Source: Rhizobiaceae bacterium (GTDB lineage Bacteria; Pseudomonadota; Alphaproteobacteria; Rhizobiales; Rhizobiaceae). Taken from it: a stretch of DNA of 33,062 bases. The translations under genes and the position numbers were made by a program. Below the pieces are notes generated by a model. The model searched no databases, was not told where the DNA came from, and saw nothing but the letters and a program-made list of their open reading frames with translations. The stretch covers positions 1 to 33,062 of the forward strand of contig JAHDFS010000005.1 in NCBI GenBank assembly GCA_020628035.1. The letters run 5' to 3'. Shown piece by piece: positions 17,555-26,933 of this stretch (the stretch's first letter is position 1; the number at the start of each line of letters is the position of its first letter).

Positions 17555-18445
17555 TCACACTTCCAATACACCGCGCATGACATCGACGCTCGAACCAGCG
17601 ATTTCAACGATTGCACCGTTCTCGCTCTCGTGCATTTTAAGCTGCATGGCGCTGGGTCGGCCCATATCAACCCCTTGTGTGACGTTGTAGAATTCCCCGT
17701 TTAAGGGCTTAATACCAAGATCATGCGCAAATGCTGCCATGGCTCCGCCGGCGCTTCCGGTTGCTGGATCTTCGTAAGGCTGGCCACGGAAGGTGAACAT
17801 ACGCGCTGACCAATCAAGGCCTTCTCCCGCATCTCGCGTATAGGCATAGATGGCTTTTGCCGGTCCCTCGCCCACCATGGCGCGCGCTGCATATTCGTTT
17901 AAGCGCAAGGTTTTAAGCGCGTCTCGTTTGTGCAATTCGACAACCACAAAATTGGCGCCAACGCTGACATGTCGCGGGGTATGGTGATCGGTGTTCACGT
18001 CATCCAATTCGAGCGATAATGCGCGTGCTGCATCAATAGGATTATATTCCACACCCTTGAAAAGTGGCATTGGCGACGTAATCGCAGTCGTATCAACCTC
18101 ACCATTTTCATCATAACTTACAACCACTTCGACAAGGCCAACACGTTCCTCAAACACCAATTTCTGTGGCGCGTCTGTTGCCATATTAGCCAAAACATAG
18201 GACGTGCCGACATTTGGATGCCCTGCAAAATCCATCTCAGAATTAGGCGTAAATATCCGCACATGCGCTGTGTTTTCAGCGGTTTTAGGTTTCAGCACAA
18301 AGCTGGTTTCAGAAAAGTTGAATTCGCGGGCGATGGTCTGCATTTGCTCGGTCGATAGATCATCCGCGTCTAGAACGACTGCTAACGGATTGCCGCCAAA
18401 TCTTGTTTTGGTGAACACATCAACGACGTGATAATTGAGTTTCAT
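17555..18445 (-). CDS. PhzF-family isomerase/epimerase
   Basis: MKLNYHVVDVFTKTRFGGNPLAVVLDADDLS..., 'FAGHPNVGTSYVL', 'EDPATGSAGGAMAAF'. Confidence 0.93.
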   Translation of the reverse strand: MKLNYHVVDVFTKTRFGGNPLAVVLDADDLSTEQMQTIAREFNFSETSFVLKPKTAENTAHVRIFTPNSEMDFAGHPNVGTSYVLANMATDAPQKLVFEERVGLVEVVVSYDENGEVDTTAITSPMPLFKGVEYNPIDAARALSLELDDVNTDHHTPRHVSVGANFVVVELHKRDALKTLRLNEYAARAMVGEGPAKAIYAYTRDAGEGLDWSARMFTFRGQPYEDPATGSAGGAMAAFAHDLGIKPLNGEFYNVTQGVDMGRPSAMQLKMHESENGAIVEIAGSSVDVMRGVLEV

Positions 18446-18579
18446 GGCCGGATCCATTTTGTTTTAAAAATCAAGCCTGAAGCTAGCAGAAATGTGAGGT
18501 TAAGACACGTCAATAATATCAATGCAATGATCATTATTTTTCATTATGAAAATCACCACACCTGCTTTATCTATGCTTC

Positions 18580-19218
18580 ATGTTTGACTATTCGCTTTTA
18601 CATTGGACGGCGTTTTTAACCGCAGCAATCTTGCTCAATATCTCGCCGGGGCCTGATATTGCCTACATGATCAGCCATTCGATCCGCGGGGGCAAACGCG
18701 TGGGTTTTGCGGCCATGTTTGGCACTTGGGCCGGCACAATGGTGCATGTCTTTGCAGCAGCTTTGGGCCTGACTGCAATTTTAGCAACCTCCGCCGCTGC
18801 ATTTACCATCGTTAAGTGGCTCGGCGCCATATATCTCATTTGGCTCGGGATCTCGGCCCTACGTTCAAAGGGTGGTTCGACATTTTCGCCTGAGGTTGAT
18901 AAGCCTGCAAAACCAATGCGAACGGTCTTCATGCAAGGGGCCGTCGTTTCAGCGCTGAACCCCAAGATCGCTGTGTTTTTCTTAGCCTTTCTGCCACAAT
19001 TTGTGGTCGAAGGCGCTGGCCCGATCTGGATGCAGCTTGCGCTTCATGGCACGCTGATTTTGGTCGTATCTGCCTTTATCGAACCTTTATTCGTGTTGCT
19101 TGCTGATAAATTGACCGGCACTTTGCGAGAAAAGCCGCAATTTGGTTTATGGCTCGACCGTGCGCTGGGTGGCACATTGATCAGCTTAGGCGCATGGCTC
19201 GCCGCGAGCCAGCGATAG
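18580..19218 (+). CDS. LysE-family translocator (copy 1)
   Basis: 'LLNISPGPDIAYMISHSIRGGKRVGFAAMFGTWAG', 'LGAIYLIWLG', 'ALNPKIAVFFLAFLPQF'. Confidence 0.93.
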   Translation: MFDYSLLHWTAFLTAAILLNISPGPDIAYMISHSIRGGKRVGFAAMFGTWAGTMVHVFAAALGLTAILATSAAAFTIVKWLGAIYLIWLGISALRSKGGSTFSPEVDKPAKPMRTVFMQGAVVSALNPKIAVFFLAFLPQFVVEGAGPIWMQLALHGTLILVVSAFIEPLFVLLADKLTGTLREKPQFGLWLDRALGGTLISLGAWLAASQR

Positions 19219-19375
19219 TTTCTCGCTTTTCCGGCGCGAGATCAAACCAACTTCCTTCACACCCCGTATAGATGATTATTGCCAATCTACCGTGGGTAAA
19301 GACCCACTTTATTTTTCAATTCGTTTGGGTGATACTGCGGTTCGGGGGCTTTTCGTTTGTTAAAGGGAAAGTAAA

Positions 19376-20182
19376 ATGATCATCAGACTAATTGCGGCGC
19401 TCACATTGCTGGGCAGCGTTAGTGCGCATTCCGAAGAGCTTCAAATCTTCGACGCCCACCTTCATTATAGCCATGATGCCGCCTTGCAAATTCCAACCGA
19501 ACAGGTTGTGAAGATTTTGCGTGATGCAGGCGTTAAAAAAGCGCTTGTTTCAAGTTCGGATGATGATGGCACGCAGAAATTAAAAGCCGCAGCTCCTGAT
19601 ATCGTTGTCCCTGCCCTAAGACCTTATAAGCGTCGTGGTGCAATCAGCACCTGGATGAATGATCTGAATGTGATTGACTATCTTGAAGATCGGCTATCAC
19701 AGTTTGAATATGAAGCCATTGGCGAGTTCCATGCCTATGGCGATGATATCAACACGAAAGTCATTCAGCGCCTGATTGAATTAGCAAAAGAAAGAAATCT
19801 GTTGCTGCATCATCATGGTGATCGCGCCGCTGTGGATCTGATCTTCGATGCATGGCCTGAGGCGCGAGTTTTGTGGGCACATTCGGGATTTGCCGGTCCT
19901 GATGAAGTTGCCGATACGCTTGAGACTTACCCCAAGCTCTGGGCCGATCTTGCCTATCGCTCGGATATGGCCAATGCCGAAGGCGTTGACCCTGACTGGG
20001 AAAAACTATTTATGAAATATCCGGATCGTTTCATGGTGGGTAGCGACACATTTGCCCCAGAACGCTGGTATTATGTGGGTGTGCACGCCGATTTCAGCCG
20101 CAGCTGGCTATCTGATTTACCCGATGATATTGCGCGAAAAATCGCCTTTGAAAATGCAGTAGCAATGATTGCAGCGAAATGA
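19376..20182 (+). CDS. Exported amidohydrolase-family protein
   Basis: Signal peptide; 'IFDAHLHYSHDAA', 'LLLHHHGDRAAVDLIF', 'RFMVGSDTF' metal-dependent hydrolase motifs. Confidence 0.85.
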   Translation: MIIRLIAALTLLGSVSAHSEELQIFDAHLHYSHDAALQIPTEQVVKILRDAGVKKALVSSSDDDGTQKLKAAAPDIVVPALRPYKRRGAISTWMNDLNVIDYLEDRLSQFEYEAIGEFHAYGDDINTKVIQRLIELAKERNLLLHHHGDRAAVDLIFDAWPEARVLWAHSGFAGPDEVADTLETYPKLWADLAYRSDMANAEGVDPDWEKLFMKYPDRFMVGSDTFAPERWYYVGVHADFSRSWLSDLPDDIARKIAFENAVAMIAAK

Positions 20183-20595
20183 TAAAGCTTGCTGTTTTGC
20201 CAAGTATATTTGGGGCGAGCTTACTTGCAGCAACAAGTGCTCAGGCCTGTGCACCCAGCGGTGCTGTTGAACTCACATCATTGCAAGAAACGCCCTTTCA
20301 AGCCTATGCCGAGCTGGGATTAGAGACGATTTCAAAACCATTTGAGATTGATCTTTATTTTTGTGGGGATGGTATTGAGAAGATCTATCGAATCAAGGTC
20401 GATGCCATCATGCCAGCTCATCAGCATGGTATGAATTATACGCCTGAAATTTACGGTATCGAGCCTGGTATTTATCAGATCTCGGGCATGTTTTTTCATA
20501 TGCCGGGAATGTGGGAGCTGCAAGTCAGCACGCATTCTGCATCTGAAACGGACGCGCAATCCTATCTCTTCACGCTGGATATCACGGCACGATGA
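20179..20595 (+). CDS. Exported His/Met-rich small protein (FixH/YtkA-like fold guess)
   Basis: Signal peptide; 'MPAHQHGMNY' and 'GMFFHMPGMWELQV'; ATGA overlap with both neighbours. Confidence 0.6.
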   Translation: MIKLAVLPSIFGASLLAATSAQACAPSGAVELTSLQETPFQAYAELGLETISKPFEIDLYFCGDGIEKIYRIKVDAIMPAHQHGMNYTPEIYGIEPGIYQISGMFFHMPGMWELQVSTHSASETDAQSYLFTLDITAR

Positions 20596-21734
20596 GGAAG
20601 CTTAGAGGTGTTGCTCTGGTGGTTTTTGGGATGCTGGCAGGCTTCACAGCCGCCAAGAGCGATGTCTTATTGTCAGAAGATGAAATTGCGCAGACGCTTC
20701 TGCATGGGCCCTGGCCAATTGAATATGGCAAAGATCCCAGCAATCGCGTGTCAGGAAATCTCGAAGCGATTGCATTTGGGAAAGCTCTGTTTTCAGACCC
20801 AATATTGTCGCGCGATGAAAATATGTCCTGCGCCAGCTGTCATGATCCAGAATATGGATTTTCCGATGCGTTACCGCGTGCTGTTGGGCAAAAACTTTTA
20901 GATCGCAACACGCCATCCTTGATGAATTTGCGCAGTCATCGCTGGTTTGGCTGGGCGGGTGGCACAGATAACATTTGGGCGCAAAGCATTGATCCAATTC
21001 TCAACATTGATGAAATGGGTCATGACGCCGAGAGCCTTAGATCAGCGATCGCAGGCAGTACATATCCTCAAACCTATGGAAAGCTATTTGGAGACATTTC
21101 CAAACATGCCCCTGAAGATGTCTTGGTCAATATCTCCAAAGCACTTGCAGCCTATCAAGAAACATTGAGAACCGGTCAAACATCCTTTGATCGATTTCGC
21201 AATGCGCTGGAAGCTGGTGACTTAACTACGGCTGGCACATATTCTGATTCTGCACAGCGCGGGCTGCAATTGTTTATTGGACGCGGCAATTGCGCTTTTT
21301 GTCATTCAGGCCCGGCATTCACCAATGGCGAATTTCATGATGCAGGCGTACCCTATTTCATCACTGAAACGCGTGTGGACGAAGGGCGATTTGGTGGCTT
21401 AAAGGCGATCAAACAAAATCCTTTTACATTGGCGGGTGATTATTCAGATGATCCTGAAAAAACTGGCGCTTGGGCGGTCAATCAAGTGCGGTTTCAACAT
21501 TCAGATTTTGGCACATTTCGTGTTCCGGGACTGCGAGGAGCCACTAAAACTGCACCCTATATGCATAATGGAAGTTTGAAAGATCTAGCTGCTGTTGTTG
21601 ATCATTATAATGCGATTAACATGGAACGCCTACATGTTGATGGTGAAGCGATTTTGCAGCCTTTGGGACTAAGTCCGCAAGAGAAGAATGATTTGATCGC
21701 TTTTCTTGAAAGCTTAAGCGATGACGGGTCTTAA
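20592..21734 (+). CDS. Di-haem cytochrome c peroxidase / MauG-family protein
   Basis: Two CxxCH motifs (CASCH, CAFCH), 'FGKALFSDPILSRDENMSCASCHDPEYGFSD', 'FRVPGLRGATKTAPYMHNGSLKDL'. Confidence 0.93.
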   Translation: MRKLRGVALVVFGMLAGFTAAKSDVLLSEDEIAQTLLHGPWPIEYGKDPSNRVSGNLEAIAFGKALFSDPILSRDENMSCASCHDPEYGFSDALPRAVGQKLLDRNTPSLMNLRSHRWFGWAGGTDNIWAQSIDPILNIDEMGHDAESLRSAIAGSTYPQTYGKLFGDISKHAPEDVLVNISKALAAYQETLRTGQTSFDRFRNALEAGDLTTAGTYSDSAQRGLQLFIGRGNCAFCHSGPAFTNGEFHDAGVPYFITETRVDEGRFGGLKAIKQNPFTLAGDYSDDPEKTGAWAVNQVRFQHSDFGTFRVPGLRGATKTAPYMHNGSLKDLAAVVDHYNAINMERLHVDGEAILQPLGLSPQEKNDLIAFLESLSDDGS

Positions 21735-21740
21735 ATAAGT

Positions 21741-21788
21741 TTTCGAGGCGCATTTCAGGCTGGAGGTCCTTAAAATGCATCCTCGAAA
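21741..21788. terminator. Bidirectional terminator-like hairpin between convergent genes
   Basis: TTTCGAGG-c-GCATTT...AAATGC-at-CCTCGAAA. Confidence 0.6.
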
Positions 21789-21821
21789 GATTTGGGGATT
21801 TGATTTTATGCGAGTTGCGAA

Positions 21822-22073
21822 TTACGCAGCTGGCTGAGGCTCAGCATCTGCGTCAGTATCAGCATCGCTAACTGGTTCAAATTCTGCATCTTCAACATCA
21901 CGCTTTGGCTTTGCGATAAACGGAGCTGCCAACATTGCAAGACCCAAAGCTGCTAGCGCGAAGACGCCCAATAGCGCCATTGTCATTACACCAAGGCCAG
22001 CCATTACAAGGCCAACAAGCAAGACCAAAGTTGAAGCAACTGTTGCAGAGATTTTTTCGATTAGGTTTTTCAT
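21822..22073 (-). CDS. Small membrane protein with acidic repeat tail
   Basis: 83 aa, two hydrophobic helices and C-terminal 'EPVSDADTDADAEPQPAA'; shares a promoter-region motif with the TCS operon. Confidence 0.65.
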   Translation of the reverse strand: MKNLIEKISATVASTLVLLVGLVMAGLGVMTMALLGVFALAALGLAMLAAPFIAKPKRDVEDAEFEPVSDADTDADAEPQPAA

Positions 22074-22149
22074 TTGTTTTGTCTTTCGTGTTCTTCGTTG
22101 TTTCGATGATGCTAATATGAAGGCGCTGTTTTACCAGCGCCTGAACACG

Positions 22150-22168
22150 AGTTTACATTTTTGTAAGG
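22150..22168 (-). promoter_or_regulatory. Putative regulator box (site A) upstream of the small membrane protein
   Basis: AGTTTACATTTTTGTAAGG; 30 nt from CATATTAG (22112-22119) on the minus strand. Confidence 0.55.
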
Positions 22169-22175
22169 TTGGAAT

Positions 22176-23540
22176 TTATTTTGTAAATTTCAGAACAGCC
22201 CGCAAGCCTTGCGGTTTGTTCTGAGACAAATCCAATTCCGCACGATGACGATCAGCAACCGCCCGCACCAATGCCAAACCCAAGCCACTGCCATCGGTTT
22301 GTCGCGCCGTGTCTAAGCGCACCATGGGTTTGATGATCTCGTCAAAATGCTCTTCAGGCACGCCTTTTCCATTGTCATAAACACCGATTTCCTGAATATT
22401 TCCATTGGTTTGCGCAAAAAGCGTGATTTCATCACCACCATGGACAATGGCGTTTTGAATAAGATTGGCAACAGCCTGGATGAGCATTTGTTTATCCGCG
22501 GTTACAGCACCAGATTTATTATCCTTAAGCACCAAAGATTTACCGGCATCTTCAACCACAGGCCCAAATATATCTTCGATATCAGTGATGAACTCGGAAA
22601 GCTCAATGCGTTCAAAGCCGTCTTCACCTTGCGCAGCTTCAATTCTTGCAACACGCATGATGGTATCGAAAATCACAGATAACCGCCCGGCTTCTTCAAG
22701 TGCTGCGCCACGCTCTTCCCCTTCGGGCAACATTTCGAGCTGCGCACGCAATCGAGCAAGCGGGGTGCGCAAGTCATGAGCTATACTTGCAGATAAATGC
22801 CGTGTTTGAGTAACCAAACGTTCTAGCTCAGATGCTGTCACATCCAATTGACGGGCAAGATCATCTAAATCATCAGATGATGTTTCAACGCCCGTGCGCG
22901 CCGTGAGCTCGCCATTTGCCAAACGGCCTAATGCACCATTAATGCGTACAAGCCGTCTTTGGGCTAATAAACCAGCGGTGATTCCAATCAACAATGCGAT
23001 GGCCAAAACCAATGCTGCTGTGGTCCATAAAATGCCGGAAAGAAGGTTGAGTGCATCTTCGCTGTCTTCAATCGGCAGTGCCACCAAAATGGGCGTACCG
23101 TCTTTATCTTCGGTGATCTGGACCCGCCAGGCGTCAAATTGATTGAAATCATCACCGAGATAGACAGAGCCACCGCCTTTTCGAACCGTGCGTTTGAATG
23201 GATTTGGCAGGTTTCCAAGATCATCAAGTGGTCTGACAATGGCGATTGAATTCTGATCAAGTGTTTCATTCACACTTACGGTGGACGCTAAACTTGTCAG
23301 CGCGGTATCCACGCGCTCGAGCACTGTTTCGCGACCAAATGTCAGCGCTAAAAAGATCGAAACTGCCATGCCGATCGCAAAGAGAACCGACAACATCAAG
23401 GTTAGTCTTAAAGTAGATGATCGCAGCAGCCATCGAAACGGCTTTGCGGCGCGATAGGCCAATCGCTTGATCAGTCTATTAACGCGCCGTGTGTCAGATG
23501 TATTTGCGGATGAAGTTGTTTGCTCATTTGCCGAAGACAT
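22176..23540 (-). CDS. Sensor histidine kinase (HAMP, HisKA, HATPase_c)
   Basis: 'RHLSASIAHDLRTPLARLRAQLEML' H-box, 'NLIQNAIVHGG' N-box, 'DNGKGVPEE', 'GSGLGLALVRAVADRH'; overlaps RR end. Confidence 0.93.
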   Translation of the reverse strand: MSSANEQTTSSANTSDTRRVNRLIKRLAYRAAKPFRWLLRSSTLRLTLMLSVLFAIGMAVSIFLALTFGRETVLERVDTALTSLASTVSVNETLDQNSIAIVRPLDDLGNLPNPFKRTVRKGGGSVYLGDDFNQFDAWRVQITEDKDGTPILVALPIEDSEDALNLLSGILWTTAALVLAIALLIGITAGLLAQRRLVRINGALGRLANGELTARTGVETSSDDLDDLARQLDVTASELERLVTQTRHLSASIAHDLRTPLARLRAQLEMLPEGEERGAALEEAGRLSVIFDTIMRVARIEAAQGEDGFERIELSEFITDIEDIFGPVVEDAGKSLVLKDNKSGAVTADKQMLIQAVANLIQNAIVHGGDEITLFAQTNGNIQEIGVYDNGKGVPEEHFDEIIKPMVRLDTARQTDGSGLGLALVRAVADRHRAELDLSQNKPQGLRAVLKFTK

Positions 23541-24207
23541 AGCCTTCACCTCGTCTGGTGCGGATGAGCTCGCCATCAAATGGTTTATCAACCTTGGTGC
23601 GCAATCGGCTGATATGGGTTTCAACCACGCTGGTCGTCGGATCAAAACTCATGTCCCACACTTGTTCGAGCAACATCGTACGAGTAACCAAGCGTCCAGG
23701 TCGGCGCATGAAATATTCCAGCAGCTTAAATTCCTTGGCCATCAAATCGATGGTTTGTCCCTGACGTTCGCAATGACGGGCAACGAGATCAAGGCTCAGA
23801 TCACCATAGCGCAATGTCGTGGTTTCAACAGGGTCGGAACTTCCCCCTTCTCGTCTGCGACCAAGTGCATTGACGCGCGCAGAAAGTTCAGCAAAAGCAA
23901 ATGGCTTTGTGAGATAATCATCCCCGCCCGCTTCAAATCCTTCAACGCGTGCATCCACTTCCCCTAAAGCTGTTAAAAACAGTGCTGGGGTTTTGTTTTT
24001 CGACGCACGAAGGGATTTGAGCACAGCAAGGCCATCAAGACCCGGCACCATGCGGTCAAGGATCAACAAATCATAGTCTTGCCCCATGGCCGCAATGAGC
24101 GCTTCTTTGCCATCTTCAAATAGATCAACCACATGACCTTCTTCTTTAAGGCCTGAGGTCACCCATGGTCCGAGTTGGCTATCATCTTCTAAAACTAAAA
24201 TACGCAT
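23524..24207 (-). CDS. OmpR/PhoB-family response regulator
   Basis: MRILVLEDDSQLGPWVTSGLKEEGH...LLILDRMVPGLDGL...; C-terminal winged helix 'SVVETHISRLRTKVD'. Confidence 0.95.
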   Translation of the reverse strand: MRILVLEDDSQLGPWVTSGLKEEGHVVDLFEDGKEALIAAMGQDYDLLILDRMVPGLDGLAVLKSLRASKNKTPALFLTALGEVDARVEGFEAGGDDYLTKPFAFAELSARVNALGRRREGGSSDPVETTTLRYGDLSLDLVARHCERQGQTIDLMAKEFKLLEYFMRRPGRLVTRTMLLEQVWDMSFDPTTSVVETHISRLRTKVDKPFDGELIRTRRGEGYVFGK

Positions 24208-24295
24208 AGGGCTCCTTAGCTTTTATTGATCAAGGGGTAAAGGCTGCCATGACTGACAGCCTGTTTTAGTTGATACGTTCTTGGTGAGATTAAGA

Positions 24296-24634
24296 TTAGG
24301 ATTTGCGTTTTTTCTTGCCTTTTTTCTCGCCTTCATCTTCTTCAACAAGCAGAACTTCACCGCTCTCTGCATTGATTTCGACTTCCATTTCCAAGCCTTC
24401 CGCGTTGACAATTTCGATCTCATAAATTGTGGTGCCGTCATCGGTTTCGAGCTCAGCTTCCAAAACAATGCCCGGAACTTCGGTGTTTGCGATTTCAATT
24501 GCCTGGATCATGCTAACCGTTGGGGCTTCTGTGATCGCCTGCTTGTCTTTGGTATCCGCCATTGCAACTCCAACGATGCCACCTGCTAGAACCATGCCTG
24601 CTGCGATATTTCCGATAATGAGTTTCTTGATCAT
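24296..24634 (-). CDS. Exported PepSY-domain protein
   Basis: Signal peptide; 'MIQAIEIANTEVPGIVLEAELETDDGTTIYEIEIVNAEGLEMEVEINAESGEVL' PepSY pattern; Lys-rich tail. Confidence 0.85.
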   Translation of the reverse strand: MIKKLIIGNIAAGMVLAGGIVGVAMADTKDKQAITEAPTVSMIQAIEIANTEVPGIVLEAELETDDGTTIYEIEIVNAEGLEMEVEINAESGEVLLVEEDEGEKKGKKKRKS

Positions 24635-24723
24635 TTTATTCTCCATCTAGGTTGTTTAAAAAGACGTTGTTGTCTTTCGATGCACCTAAGATGGCAGCTG
24701 TAAATTACAGATCTCTGTGATGA

Positions 24724-24742
24724 AGTTTACAATTTTGTAAGA
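24724..24742 (-). promoter_or_regulatory. Putative regulator box (site B) upstream of the PepSY-RR-HK operon
   Basis: AGTTTACAATTTTGTAAGA; 30 nt from CATCTTAG (24686-24693) on the minus strand. Confidence 0.55.
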
Positions 24743-24873
24743 CAAGAAAAAATTCTGATATTTTGTTTCAAGTCCATTTTGCTTGATGATCTGACACCGC
24801 AAGTTTCGGGTGGTGAGGCCTAACAGCAATCACATATATCGTCTCCGATTTTCAAAGAATAAGGAGACGAAAA

Positions 24874-25626
24874 TTGGAACTAAGCAATAAAACAATCATC
24901 ATAACGGGCGCGAGCAGCGGAATTGGAGCCTCCGCTGCCCGCATGTTTGCCAATAATGGTGCAAATGTGGTTTTGGGCGCACGCAGATCGGAGCTTTTAA
25001 AGTCTCTGGCTGATGAAATCACAAAGTCCGGCGGCAAGGCTACCTATCTCGCAGGCGATGTGTCCGACGGGCAATATGCCGAGGATCTGGTGTCTATGGC
25101 CATCGATACTTATGGCCAATTGAACGGTGCATTTAATAATGCAGGTGTGATTGGCGACATGGTGCCTCTAACCGATATGGACGAGCGCAATTGGGCGGAT
25201 GTGATGGCGGTTAATCTCACAAGCGCTTACCACGCCGCAAAGCATCAAATCCCGGCAATGAAAGATGCAAATGGCGGCTCCATTGTTTTCACCTCTACCT
25301 TTGTTGGCCACACGATTGGCCTGCCAGGAATGTCAGCCTATGCGGCTTCAAAAGCAGGATTAATTGGGCTTACGCAGGTGCTGGCTGTTGAACATGGCAC
25401 AGATAATATCCGCGTTAATTCGCTGCTTCCGGGCGGGACTAAAACTCAAATGGCAGGCGATGATCCACAAACCCATGAATGGGTGGCAGGACTTCATGCG
25501 CTAAAACGCATGGCAACGCCTGAAGAAATAGCGAAAGTCGCAGGGTTTTTACTGTCCGACGACGCGTCCTTTATAACAGGCAGCGCACTCATTGCAGATG
25601 GCGGCAATTCCATCAACAAAGTCTAG
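24874..25626 (+). CDS. Short-chain dehydrogenase/reductase (TTG start)
   Basis: 'IIITGASSGIGASAARMFANNGANVVLGAR', 'NNAG', 'SAYAASKAGLIGL'; AAGGAG 7 nt before TTG. Confidence 0.93.
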   Translation: MELSNKTIIITGASSGIGASAARMFANNGANVVLGARRSELLKSLADEITKSGGKATYLAGDVSDGQYAEDLVSMAIDTYGQLNGAFNNAGVIGDMVPLTDMDERNWADVMAVNLTSAYHAAKHQIPAMKDANGGSIVFTSTFVGHTIGLPGMSAYAASKAGLIGLTQVLAVEHGTDNIRVNSLLPGGTKTQMAGDDPQTHEWVAGLHALKRMATPEEIAKVAGFLLSDDASFITGSALIADGGNSINKV

Positions 25627-25631
25627 CGTTT

Positions 25632-26084
25632 TTAAGTGTCAAAATCAGGGTGTTGATTTGAAATCACACCCTGGTTCCATGCTTCATCATCCTCTAATTG
25701 CATGGGCTCAACACCCGGTAAATCGAACAATCCGTCAACAAAATGACGTTTTGAATCAAGATTTACCTGTACATTGGGAGGTGCTAAATCCGGATTATCT
25801 AGCGAACCAATGGAGAGCTCTACCCCCTCACCCGTTTCACTTTCAAATTCATAGGTTAAAGGTGTTCCGCATTTGGCACAAAATCCGCGCCAATTGCGAT
25901 TGGATGAATGGAAAATCGCACGCTCACCGCGGGTCCATTCAAGACCTTTTGCGCTGACTAAAGGACCAAAAAAACCACCAAATGCCTTTTGGCACATACG
26001 GCAATGACAGATAGATGCGCGTCCCAAACCCTTCGCTTTATATCGCACTGCTCCGCATTGGCAGCCACCTGTAATCTCTTCCAT
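25632..26084 (-). CDS. GFA domain protein (second copy)
   Basis: MEEITGGCQCGAVRYKAKGLGRASICHCRMCQKAFGGFFGP..., 'RGFCAKCGTPLTY'. Confidence 0.9.
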   Translation of the reverse strand: MEEITGGCQCGAVRYKAKGLGRASICHCRMCQKAFGGFFGPLVSAKGLEWTRGERAIFHSSNRNWRGFCAKCGTPLTYEFESETGEGVELSIGSLDNPDLAPPNVQVNLDSKRHFVDGLFDLPGVEPMQLEDDEAWNQGVISNQHPDFDT

Positions 26085-26170
26085 AATTGGCCTCATTCAT
26101 TTGCACCCATTGCCCACTATCATTAATCAATTTTTGCTATATTGATAGTGTTAACTTAAGGACTTTATTC

Positions 26171-26932
26171 TTGCTCAACACACTGTCTGAAATCACCAAT
26201 CTCACGCCTGATTTGATATGGCTTGTGATCGCAACTAGCTTGTTTGCAGGCATGATACGCGGCTTTACTGGCTTTGCCTTGTCGGCAGCGTTGATGGCAG
26301 TGTTGTCCAACTTTATTGCCCCAATTGAGATGGTGGCGATCTGCCTTATTCTTGAGATTATTGCCTCGCTTGTGATGATGCGCGACGGAGCCAAAAATGC
26401 GGATATGCGGGTGGTTTGGGCCATGGTGGTCGGCAGCGTGATCGGTACACCAATCGGTTATTTTATTTTAACAAGCATAGATCGCGAAACCTCACGGATT
26501 GTGGCTCTATGCGTCATTTCTGCGCTGGCTCTGTTGTTGTTTATGCGCATCAAAGCCCGGTTTCTTGAAGGTCACGCAGGCCCTTATCTCGCGGGAACCG
26601 GTGCCGGTATGGCCAATATGGCCTCTGTCGGCGGCATGGTGATTGCGCTTTATATCTTAGCGCGTGATCGCGCTGCGAGTGAGATGCGCGGCACTTTGGT
26701 GATGTATTTGATGATTTCAATCCTTGGAAACATCGTTTTTCAGCTTCTTTATGGCCTCATGACATTTGAAGCGCTTAAGCGCTCTGCATTAATGGCGCCT
26801 TTTGTGATCATTGGCATCATGCTTGGCAGTTACTTTTTCCAGCCTTCCTTGCAAAAATATTATAAACCTGTGTGTCTTTTGGTTTTGATCGGAATTTGCA
26901 TTGCCGGACTTATTCGGCAATTGGTCTTTTAA
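26171..26932 (+). CDS. TauE/SafE-family membrane transporter (likely TTG start)
   Basis: 'FAGMIRGFTGFALSAALMAVLSNFIAPIEM'; multiple TM; start uncertain (ORF open from 26087). Confidence 0.85.
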   Translation: MLNTLSEITNLTPDLIWLVIATSLFAGMIRGFTGFALSAALMAVLSNFIAPIEMVAICLILEIIASLVMMRDGAKNADMRVVWAMVVGSVIGTPIGYFILTSIDRETSRIVALCVISALALLLFMRIKARFLEGHAGPYLAGTGAGMANMASVGGMVIALYILARDRAASEMRGTLVMYLMISILGNIVFQLLYGLMTFEALKRSALMAPFVIIGIMLGSYFFQPSLQKYYKPVCLLVLIGICIAGLIRQLVF

Positions 26933-26933
26933 C

